This document shows positions 22,101 through 34,100 of a stretch of DNA of 64,000 nucleotides, piece after piece. The stretch is from Prionace glauca. Its lineage: Eukaryota > Chordata > Chondrichthyes > Carcharhiniformes > Carcharhinidae. Each line of letters starts with the position of its first letter. Position 1 is the first letter of the stretch. Location of the stretch: the NCBI GenBank assembly GCA_037974335.1, contig CM075724.1, positions 62,584,470 through 62,648,469 of the forward strand, written 5' to 3'. Below the pieces are notes generated by a model. It saw only the letters and a list, made by a program, of their open reading frames with translations. It was not told where the DNA came from and ran no database searches. The translations under genes and the position numbers were made by a program.

Positions 22101-25100
22101 GTGAGGGTCAGCAAGGGGTATGGGGGCTGAAGCTCTCGGATGATTGGAAAGCGGCCAATCAGATAATCCAAGGCCGGAGAAATAATTCTAGTGTCAGTTT
22201 AAATCAGTTGTTGGGCTCTTGTGTTAATCAGAAGATCAAAGAGCGCACAATCTACTGCCAAATCCGTGCGGGAGCGAGGAAGCGCTGCATTGGCGGAGTA
22301 CACACAGTAAAAAGTCTGACAACACCAGGTTTTAGTCCAACCGATTTATTTGATAATATTCTCACAAGCTTTCGAGGTTACCCTCTTTGTCAAGTGAATG
22401 GAAGAGGGTAACCTCGAAAGCTTGTGAGAATATTATCAAATAAATCGGTTGGACTAAAACCTGGTGTTGTCAGACTTTTTACTGTGTTTACGCCAGTCCA
22501 ACGCCGGCATACCCACATCATGGCGGAGTACCGCCATTCAGAAGGCACCTTGGCCCGATTTTTGGGATAATAGCGGCAACTAAACTGTCAGCATTAATAA
22601 AAACCATGTCTCTGAAATTAACGGCAATATTTGACATCCGTTTATGTGTAGTTATATCTGGAAATCCAAGAGTTGCTGTTACCGTTTCCATACTTACCCA
22701 TAGAGTGCGCTGTTGAAGTTTCCGAGCCTGTAATCAAATAGAAATCGCTGAATCGACAGATTTGTACTTCTTTGTGATTCATCTTGCTGTAAAAAATCGT
22801 TTACACCTTGTTAAAAGACGTGTAAGTGGAGCTTCTATGGTTTTTTAAGCTCAAAATTACTGCTGAACAATGTGGAAACTGATTTTGTATTTATGAAACG
22901 TTAAATATCTTTTAACATAGAACATAGAACCCTACAGTGCAGAAACAGGCCCTTCGGCCCATCGAGTCTGCACCGAACACAATCCCACCCAGACCCTATC
23001 GCCATATCCCTACACATTTTACCTGCTAATCCCTCTAACCTACACATCCCAGGATACTAAGGGGCAATTTTAGCATAGCCAATGAACCTAACCCGCACAT
23101 CTTTGGACTGTGGGAGGAAACCGGAGCACCCGGAGAAAACCCACGCAGACACGAAGAGAATGTGCAAACTCCACACAGGCAGTGACCTGAGCCGGGAATT
23201 GAACCCAGGACCCTGGAGCTGTGAAGCAGCAGTGCTAACCACTGTGCTACCGTGCCACCCATATGATTTTATGATTAATATTTTAAATTGAACATGTTGA
23301 TTATATTTCGGTTTCTATCGAAATCCTATACCTATGTTCTAATCATTTATTTTGCGCTCCGTAAAGTTTTGATCACTGCATTTTACTCCCTAGTTTGCTA
23401 TTTGTGATAAGTGTCCAATCGCAGTATCCACTATGGTAAGTGTAAGTCTCCACTGTGATTGGATAATGACACTTACCCTGCTTAATACAATCACTAATGT
23501 TGGAATGTTTGGAGATACTCTTGATTTAGTATCAGATTCAGACTGAGGTCGGCAAGACAGGAATTCACACCACAGCAGTCCCTGAACAAATTCCACTAAA
23601 AACAAACTTAACTGGCCGTTCATCTCTGCAATCTTTTTGCGAGCTTACGGTGGGAAATGCTGTTTGCATAGCAATAGCAAATGACCTACGAAGGTCATTT
23701 GTGTGAGGAGAGATAACAGGAAATTTTGCTAGCTGCGCATGAATGAAATTTTCGTTCTATTGTTTGTAAACTGTTTTGAATGAAAGTATCGGGCATCATG
23801 GTGCAAATGCAACAGGCACTTTTGAATGGTGTAGTCTTAAGGGATTTCTGTACAGCAAATGGACCAGATGTACTGAAAAAAATGTAGAGCAAGAAAATCA
23901 CTGCAGCAGAGAGGAATGGGCACCCTGGAGTACAATGGAAGAAGGAAAAAGTTCACTTGCATTTATGTGATGCCTTTTCATACCCCAGACCATCCCAAAG
24001 TCGTTGACTGCCACTAAAGCAATTTTGAAATTGTACAGGAATTCTATAAGACCTCTTAAATATATGTTTAAGCTTCAGCATTTTTGATTCAAATGCAAAT
24101 ATGCTGTGAATGGACTGATTTGCACAATCTATACATTCAAACATTATTGGTCAAAAAGACAGCTCTGTACATTCTGAAGTATTATCTGGTCAGAAGAATT
24201 TCAGACCAAACCGGGTAGCATAAATGAGAGTACTTCTCTCATTCATGTTAGCAATATACAGATAGTTCTTCTTTGTTGTTTTTAGAATCTGACAATTCAA
24301 CTCCCTTTTCATTTTTGCAAAGATGTGGAATGCTAAGCAAAATATTCTGTGTCTAATTTATTGTAGAAAAAGTGTTTCTTGCCAAGGTAATAACAGTGTT
24401 TTTCGTCTTCCCTCTACAGAGAAAGATTTGCAGGTGGGCAGTCAGCCATTTACACACTGTTCAATATCAAATTTTATCCAGAATCAAACATTCCTGAAAG
24501 GACTTCAGACTGAGCTTCTGCAGCTGAACTTTCATGAAAAATCGAACGATCTGTATAAATTCAAGCAGGTGAGAAACCAAAGCCCAACAACTGATCTAAA
24601 CTATCCTGGAATTATTTCTTCGGCTTTGGATTATCTGACTGGCTGCTTTCCAATCTTCCAAGAGCTTCAGCCCTTTATCCCAGCCCCCATACCCCTTGCT
24701 AACCCTCACCATGTGAGTACTCGAGTACTAAAGGGAAGGTTTGTGTGGAGAGAGATAACAGGAAATTTTGTTAGCTGCACATAAATAAAATTGTTGGTTC
24801 TATTGTTTGTAAACTGTATTGAATGAAAGGATCAGGTATCATGCTACAAATGCAAACAGGTATTTTTGAATGGTGTAGTCTTAGGGGATTTGTGTACAGC
24901 AACTGGATCAGATATACTGGAGAGATATAGGGCAAGAGAATCACTGTGCAGCAGAGAGGAATGGCACACTAGAGTTAGATGAAAGGGAAAAAGTTAACTT
25001 ACATTTATGTGATGCCTTTTCACATCCCAGAACATCCCAAAATCTTTTACTACCACTAAAGCAATTTTGAAATATTGTCACTGTTGTAATGTAGAAAGGC

Positions 25101-28100
25101 TCTTATGTGGCAGAATTCTTGGAATGACACAGCTTGAAGTGATCCTAGTGCAGGAGCAATTCTGAAAAGATGTCAGTTGAGGTGATTCTTGTGCAGTAAA
25201 CATATTTGAATGCCACCAGATAAGGTGATCCCTTGTGAAGGAGCCCTTCCAGAATGATATAGAACAAGTAAATTATTTGTCAATCCACCTACAATTGCAA
25301 ATCTCAATTTAAGTCTCTTGGAATAGGCCATAGATTGCACACATCTTTTAATGTCTGAGTATTTATTGATGTAGTCAACAGAGATGGAGTGGGGAAAAAA
25401 TAACCAACTTCCATTTTGTGATACATGAAATCTGTAGCTCCGGTGAGATGTAATTATGGAAGTAAATATTTACACTGAGCTGGCAGAGGGTGATATTCAG
25501 GAATAATTGAGTTTCTAGACATCAGTAATCAAATGGAGCTAATGAGGGAAAGATATACTTTTAGGCAGAGCTAACACATTGAAATTCTAAGTATGAATAT
25601 TGTGTTTTTTTCCCTTCTTCACAGTCTGATGACCTGCGGAAGGAAAAAGGATATCATATCTCAGCATTAAGGTGAGTTTATGTGAATCCATCTTCTCTGA
25701 GCTTGCTCAGGGCAAAATTTGAACCAGATTATTGGACTGAAAAATGTTGTATTTTCATGCATGTTTTATTTGTTGCAGCACTGGTTTTCAGTTGAGTTTT
25801 TTTCCAATGTGCTTTGTGTATGTTGAGCAGCTAAGGTGAACAAGGTGCAAGCAAAGTGCTGATGCATACTTAGGTGAAATGTAATAGAAATAAGCGAGTT
25901 GCAAGATTCACTGGCAGAAAATGAACTCAATTTTTAAGATTGAACTCAACTAAGCCATCTTGCTGTGCGGAAGCATATTTATTGCTGTTTTTATTAAGTT
26001 CACGACTTCTCAGGCTGACATTTACTTCTGTGTAAACTCTGGGAATCCCATGTAAATATTTCCTGCTTTTTTAAAGGATAAGTTTTCTCCTTTTGTTTGC
26101 TCTCATTCTAGTATTTTGTTTCTGAGACTGGTTATAATTAAATTCTTCTTCATCATGCAGATTCGTTTAACCCTTGCCTTTATTGCTGTTAGTATTTTTT
26201 TTCTTTACTCTTTCATGGGATGTGGATTTGGTTAGAAAGGCCAGATGTTAATGTCCGTCCTTAATTGTCCTTGAACGAGCTAACTTGCTAGGCCATTTTA
26301 GGGGCATATTGCAATAGATCTGGATTCACAAGTAGGTCAGACCAGATAATGATTTCCTTCTGCTAAAGGGCATTAGTGAACAGATGAGTTTTTACATCAT
26401 TCAGTGACAATTGGTATGGGCACCAACTAGCTTCGTATTTTAGTTTATTAACTGAGTGTGCTGGGATTTAAAGCTATGTCCGCTGAATATTAGCCTGGGT
26501 CTCTGGATTAGTCCAGTGATGTGACCACCTGCCACTGTTCCCCTTACTGATAGTGATTGTGACTCTGGTCAAGTCTCATACACTTTATCATGATCTCTCC
26601 AAATGTTTACTGACAGACCCCGAATCATATTGCCTTTTTGAAACATTCACTGATGGTCTCACTGCCATGTTGTATTGTGTTCCCTCCAACACTTTGTGAG
26701 TAAACTGCTCATAATACAAGGTAATGCAAAAGAAAATCCTTTCCACTTAGTCTGTGAGTACTGACCAATATTTTAATGACTATAACATTTGTATTCCGCT
26801 GCCATTGCCTGGCACGTTATCAGAACATAAAGAAATATTCACAAATGACTTCTCCACAGTACTTTCTTTGACACATTGAGCAAAATTGTGGTGATTCTGT
26901 GCAAGAAGGTTTGAAGGTGGCACTGGGAAGAAACTTGAAATTAGGACATCAAGTCAATGAGCCAACGTGCTCCGAGGTTAGGAGGGTGAACATATGCAGC
27001 ATCTACTCACCTAGTAGTGCTTCCAAGGATGCCTGTATTTTGAGGTGTCCTCACATTCACCTTTTTAACCTGAGGAGTAACTACCTCTCCCATTGGGCCT
27101 TCTGGTCTTCCAAAGTTGCAGGCTGTCTAATTGGGCTTGTTGCCTCAGGGACCTGTCAGCCTGGAAGCAACCTGCAGATAATGAGGAGGACGTCTCCTGG
27201 TAGATCACTCTGTACTGAGCACTGAAGATCCATGAGGGAGTCATGACCCAGAAATGGTCCCAACTTCTGAAAATAAACAATCACTGGAAGATTCTGTCCA
27301 ATATTTTAAGCAATTTGATAGGAATGAGGGAGCATATCCAATACTTTTAATGATTGATAGACCCTCTTCTTCATTTTTCCTTTATGGACCCTCTTATTTC
27401 TATTATATTTCATCCAGATGTGCAGCAGCAGCTTTCATTGGCCCTGTCTGATGCATTCAGCAGGGAGAAAATGTAGCACATCATATGATGCTAACCACTG
27501 GTTAACCTAAAATCACTGAGAAAGAAAGATGGCACAATACAGTTAGCTTCATACCAAGTTCTTAGTTTGGCAAGATAGGGAATTGTAGATGGTTTGGAAT
27601 AGCTCTCTAATCATCAGGGTAAATGTGAGCATTATCAATCGCTTTCCAAATTGTTCATTTTTGAGACTTCTGTTTATTGGGATCATAAAATTACTGCCTC
27701 TTTAAATGGAATGAATGCTTAGTTTGACCACTTTGCACAATATTCATTCAGGATTTGCTAACATTTATGTGCTGTAAAAACATTGCCCTTCATTTATGGG
27801 GATGTAAGTTGGGAAGTTGGTTGAACTTAAAATTTGCTGCTTAGTATTCTTGTTTGAAAATGAACGGGCTTGATAGGGTAGAGATAGAGAGATTCTTCCC
27901 ACTTAGAAAGGATAGAAGAACTAGAGGGCACAGCCTCAAAATAAGGAGGGGGGGAGGGCTGCAGTTTAGATCAGAGTTGAGGGGGAACTTCTTCACTCAA
28001 AGGGTGGTGAGTCTCTGGAATTCTCTGCCCATTGAAGTGGTGGAGGCTACATCGATAAATATATTTAAGTCACGGGTAGATAGATTTCTGATAGACAAGG

Positions 28101-31100
28101 GAATTAAGGGTTATGGGGAGAAAGTGGGAAAGTGGAACTGATCCACTTCAGATCAGCCATGATCTTGTTGAATGGCGGGGCAGGCTCGAAGGGCTAGATG
28201 GCCTACTCATGCTCTTATTTCTTATGAAAAGGGCATTAAAGCATACTTCACTGAGATGCCGATATTGGTGTAAACCTTTGTTCTAATTAGGTATGCAGTG
28301 AAGTAAAGTATTTCAATTATAGTAGCTACATTTCTCCTGTAGAATGTTTCTCCCCATTTAAATTTTGTAAAATTTGTAATCTAATTTTGGTTAATGATGA
28401 TTCAGTCATTCACTTGATTTTCTCTTCCCAGGAAGGTTCTCTTTGAAGACTTTTGTATGTGGTTGTCAGATATTGCTGGTGTAAAACTGGAAAGTACAGT
28501 GGATATGTCCTGTGCTAAATATGAATACACAGGTATACAACATTAATTCAAAAATGTTTATGCATTGGATATATTACATGCATACCATTTTACTGGGGTG
28601 CAGTATGCACTGTATTACACTGGTATCATTGCACTTGTGATATCACCCTGGCACTTGTTTTATATTGGAACAATTACATATGTGACATTTCACAGGCATC
28701 ATGGTAGCCATAGGGGACATTATTGTACAAACAGACATTGGAAATCTGATATCATGATGAAGTCATCATGATATCAGATATCACACTTGCAATGTCAAAT
28801 ACCCGGGGAATGTTGCTTACCTGGTCTATGAAAATTATGGTATACTCAAAAGATAATAGATTATATTCTTAAGTTAACCCAAAAAATATTGCAGGCAATG
28901 AAATTATTTGTCTTAGCCATAAAGATGGTCTTTAATATTATAATTGTTTTCCTAGTTTCAAATTTATTTTGGATGCTATGTTTAATGAATTAGATGTGTT
29001 TAAAGAAAAGTACAGTCCACATCTGATGCAGTTTAAATGTGCTCTTGATGGTTATAAATAACTGAATTCCAGAGGATTGAGAAATCTTTTTGAGAGATAT
29101 GAAGAGCGATTCTCCCAAAAGAAGTTTTAAGTGGGAATTTGTGGGAAAACTCATGTAAACCAGGATTGTTTTTCCAGTGGGAGTTCAAACTTGAATCTCC
29201 CACGCTCTGTGCACTGCAGAGGTCACAATCATGAATACCATTAGCAGCTCGGCGGGGTAGGGCCTATTCACACCAGAGCCTGACAGTTCCAGCAGACACC
29301 CCAAACTGTTAATCTCCCATTTGCTGGCCAGCTCAACTGCTGGCCAACAAATGGGCTCCACAAGCATATCTGGGCCAACCCTGACCTTCCCCTGGCCTGG
29401 ATCTCCAGGCCCACCCCCAGCCTGCCTCGATTGCTGACCTCTCTCCAGTCCCAACCGATCCCCATCCAGAATGGCAGCGACACCTCCCACCGCTGTTTAT
29501 TGCCCCTAGGCCTTGTCCCCTCAGCAATACTCCATGCCTGGTTGGCAGTGCGATGGTGCCCCTGGACACGGACACTTTGCCTCTTGGGCAGTACCGGGGG
29601 CAAAGGCTGGCACTGATAGGGTGCCCATGTCCAGGGGCATCAACCCCCCTGTCCATCCAACTCCCTTGGAGGGCCCCGCTTGCTCTCCCTTCACTCCAGC
29701 TGAGTCTCCCGCTAGTTCTCTGAAAGTGGGGAGTGACTCTAAACCCCACTGGAGTGAAATTTGACTGACGAGATGGGAGTTTCAGGCCCAGAGGCCTAAG
29801 TCCTGGGCCCAATAATCACATTAAAATTACATTCAAATAAGATTAAAATAACTTATCTGCTGTTCCTGCCAGCTTCCAGTGTGGTCCCGAATGCAGCAAA
29901 TATCCATCGCTGGGAGATGCATGCGTGTCGGGAATGCACGCACGTATCAGTGCACATGCGATTCTCCCGGCCAGACCTGCCAACAAATTAGCAGATAGGG
30001 ATGGGAGAATCACGGCCATGGTCTTGATTTATACAGCTTTCTATCATGTCCCTCGGAAATGTCACAAAATAATTTGCATGGAATGACTTACCTTTAAAGT
30101 GCAGTGAATTTCCATGCATGTAAATACAATAACTATTTTACACATACCAGTGAGACGAATGACTGGTGAGTTTGGTTTTGTTGTTGGTTAAGTGGGAATA
30201 GCTAACCAGGACACTGTGCATACTCTCTGCTTTGTTGTCTGTTAAACCCAGAGCCAGACCTCTGTTTGAAGTTTTGCTAGAGGAATATACTTTTGACAAT
30301 GCAGCAGTGTTGCAAAGCGATACTGGAATATCAGCATAAATTTTGTTAAGAGTGCGACTTGTTCTTATAATTTATATCATAGATAAAAGTGCTGCCAGGT
30401 AAAGAGAGCTAATGCTGATATGGGTTAGGAAATCCATATTTCTCCAGGGAAATCTTGTGAAGGCTGATCAGGAAGCAGTTTTTATTCAGACAAAGGTGTT
30501 ACGTGAGTGCTGACAACTGTCCAGTGATTTGCACAAAAGGTTTCTCCTCATGAGGCAGGATGCATTGTATTAACAGAATATTTGATTATTGGCCCATCAC
30601 AATTCATTGTGCTTTTGCGTGTTCACTCTGCAGCCTGGCCCATTGAATTATATGCAAAGGCCAATTTGTTTTTGTCTGTCTACGGCAACATTTGCCAGGA
30701 TCAGCAAACTCAGTACAGATCAGTGATGGATTGTAGGACTTCCTTTGCCTGTGTAGCTTGGCATGTAACATTTTGGATGTTCCTCACAAAGTCATCAGTA
30801 GAGCCCCGGAGGAATCCATTTTTTAAAAATGCACAAATTAAGCAGTTAAAATTGCTAAACTGAAAACTAAATACTTAAACTGTACTAAAATTTAAACCAA
30901 TGCTGTTGCAGATGTGTTGCTCTGTCATGATGATGAGTTAGAAGGGCGGAGAATAGCATTCATCCTGTATCTTGTTCCTGAGTGGGGAGCTGGTGATGGT
31001 GGTACTTTGGACCTTTATGAAACAGATGGTGAGTAGGATTAACTATATATAACCATATTAGCCGTGACTCAGTGCCTCTATCCACATAGAGGCATTGAGT

Positions 31101-34100
31101 TGTTCTGACACTCAGCATAGTTGTGGGCATTAGTTTTGTGCCAAACATGAAGCTACAATTCTTGACAATTAACATTATGAATATCCTGGTATAGTATTAG
31201 ATACTGGGCATAACTATTATGTTACCACAATGCATCCGTGTACATGCTAGCACTTTTCATTAATACTATTGGTATGATTTGGGTGTTTGCAAACTCTGAG
31301 GCCACAGCTGGGTAAATGGCTCTTGACGGTCTAGCCAATGTCTAAAGGTGGAACTCAGAATTAAAGTTATTATTGTGGCAGACCAAGTTAAAATGAGGAA
31401 ACACAAACTGCTTGTTGGATGTAAGGGAATCTCACGTAGAAAATTAGAATGCTGCTGTCTGTTATGCATGGGATTGTGTCCGAAGCCTGTTTTTCTTCTA
31501 GTTCTGTCCTACTATTAACCCAGCTGAGGTTTGAAAGATTAAGGTCTGCTCTTTTCAATGTAGGAAGGGTGAAAAACTAGTTCAGAACCCTGTCCAGTTT
31601 GAATCTCAATAATGCAATATAGCTGAAAAATGCAGCTGGTTAGGTTTCTTTCATTTGCAAACTGTAGTTCAAGGTTAGGGCAAATTTGGATGTGGGGTGG
31701 TAGTGGTTTTAATTTGATGATTTTAACATGAAATGAACACAACTTAATATTGCAGTTTATAAATAGAAACTACATACATTTATCCTACATGCATGACTCT
31801 GAAACTCATGATTATGTAACTAACTTAATTGTCTTTTACAGAACATTATCAGCCTCAGCATATTGCCAAGTCTCTAATTCCATCCTGGAACACATTAGTT
31901 TTCTTTGAGGTTTCCCCTGTATCTTATCATCAGGTACAGAAATTCTGAATGTTCTGTAAATAGCGCTGAAAAATTAAGTGGTATCTGCACCTTATGAACT
32001 GATTTGGTTTCTGTGCCATGTAGCAGAATATATTAGGCATTGCTATTCTTTGTTTTTTTTGTGATTGGGTGTTTGCTATTTATAAAGACATTTATTGTTG
32101 AAATGTGATTTAATAAAGCAATCAATAGCTTGTTCTCTGGCTGAATTCAATACTTAATGCTGCTCTACATATTTTCTCAATTCAGGTGTCTGAAGTTCTG
32201 TCGGAGGGAAAATGTCGTCTTTCTGTCAGTGGTTGGTTCCATGGGCCATCATTGGAGAGGCCACCTCGCTACATTGAATCTTTTCCTCCTCGATTACCAC
32301 ATTTTGCAAGTGATGTAAGTTCAGATCCTATCATCTTAGCCACAATTAGCATATCAAAGTTTTGATTAGATTAAGATCATTAACCACTAGCTTTTGGGGA
32401 TGGGAACTGAGTGCTGTTGTGAAATCTCATATAATCCTTTTACTTCTAAGACCTGGGTTTCTACCCAATCCAAGACAGATGGGACAAAAGAGGGCTCGTT
32501 TTCTTTTCTGCGGTTTAATATATGAAATAAGCTTAGGCTGTAAAGTACAGTATCAATATGCACATCATTTGTCACAAAGTGGCATTCATCAGAAAGGCCC
32601 CAAAAATGGCTGGCATTGGAAATGGAAAGAATCATAAATGATACAGTAGGGATTGATCTCCCAGAGTGGAGTTGTTGATCAGAGAACAGAAAGTTTTGCT
32701 CTGTATCTAACCTGAGTTATGTCTTATTTGTGAGTGCTTGAGGGCAATGCTGGTTATCCAAACCACTGAAATCAATGTAAAGTTCACCAAAAGTACATTT
32801 CTAAAAAATTAGAATAACAATAGGCCATCTGTAGCCTCTTGATTTTGTTCTGCCATTCCAATAACTCATAGCAATAACACCAACAACTTGTATTTTTACA
32901 GCAGCTTTAACATAATAAAATATCTGAGTGGTGTCAGTCCATTTTACTTGATACCCTTACCTAACAAGAATATATCTTTTGTCTTTAAAATTACAATTTA
33001 CCCATCAACAATATATCTTTTTGATGGAGAGTGTTCCAGAATTTCATTTCCTTTTTTTTTTATTCCTTCACGGGACATGGGCAACACTGGCTGGCCAGCA
33101 TTTATTGCCCATCTCTTGTTGCCTGAGGGCAATTAAGAGTCAACCACATTGCTGTGGCTCTGGAGTCATGTGTAGGCCAGATCGGATAAGAACGGCAGAT
33201 TTCCTTCCCTAAAGGACATCAATGACCCAGATGGGTTTTTCCGACAATCGTTTCATGGTCATCAGTAGATTCTTAATTCCAAATTTTTTTATTGAATTCA
33301 AATTCCACCACCTGCTGTGGCGGGATTCGAACCCAGGTCCCCAGGACATGAGCTGAGTTTCTGGGTAAATAGTCCAGCCATCACCTTCCCTTTGTGTGAA
33401 AATTGCTTCCTGTTTTCTAAATAGACCAGCTCTAATTTAAAGATTATGTTCCCACATATCCCCACTTCCCGCTTCTTGATATCCCTCTCAAAGGAAATAT
33501 TTGTTTTGTTTCATTCCTATTCTAATTGTTTAACATTTCAAGCATCTCATTTAGGTCACCCTTCAATCTTTTATTCTCCAGGGACTACAAGACATATTTA
33601 TGCAACCTGTCCCCATAATTTCATCCTGTAAAGCTAATAATCTTTTCATGAATTACTGGTTCTAATTTTTGAGCTTGTGATGCAGCTTGATCTTGAGTAG
33701 CATGTTTCACATATGATCTTAGAATAGTTGTTGATTTTTGTATTATGTTTATAATTTGAAGATTCACTGAGGATCAATATCATACAAAACAATATTAAAT
33801 ACTATATTTTACTATTCAACGTAACTCTTTTTGTGAAGAAAGAAGATGGAATTCCTGTGTCAAAAATCATTTTATGACTAAACGTCTTCTAAATACTGCA
33901 TCCTAGTCATTAGCCTACAGACAGGCCTGTTCATTCCATTTCTGGCTACAGCTCAGGGAACTGAGTACAATGTGGTGCAATACCTAACTTCCACCACAAG
34001 AAGCCACTGCATGATTGACCAGAATTGAATTCCCTCCCACAAGCTGAGTTTGGTGGGGGACCCAATTTTTTTTTTCTGCGTCCACCCAGAGTAAGCCTAT

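Larger units (their letters stand above)
22101..24419 (+). other. OGFOD1 intron 1
   Basis: Contains the small inverted PLE at 22306-22511, the tRNA SINE at 22916-23262 and the first copy of the duplicated block at 23690-24037. The first 200 bp are GC-richer, continuing the promoter region. Confidence 0.8.
25672..28431 (+). other. OGFOD1 intron 3
   Basis: Holds a diverged SINE on the minus strand at 26205-26545 and a CR1 3' end at 27855-28235. The rest shows no convincing feature. Confidence 0.75.
28533..30911 (+). other. OGFOD1 intron 4
   Basis: Contains a perfect 17-bp hairpin (28744-28779) and an inverted-repeat transposon at 29106-30013. The remaining 900 bp before exon 5 show nothing recognised. 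Confidence 0.75.

Noticed and set aside
24323-24784. A 153-codon frame as a separate small gene
   Set aside because: It is OGFOD1 exon 2 read through into both introns; splice sites and the human match define the real exon.
29185-29812. Overlapping open frames on both strands, up to 159 codons
   Set aside because: They fall within the GC-rich interior of a non-coding inverted-repeat element whose relative at 42076-43013 does not keep them.
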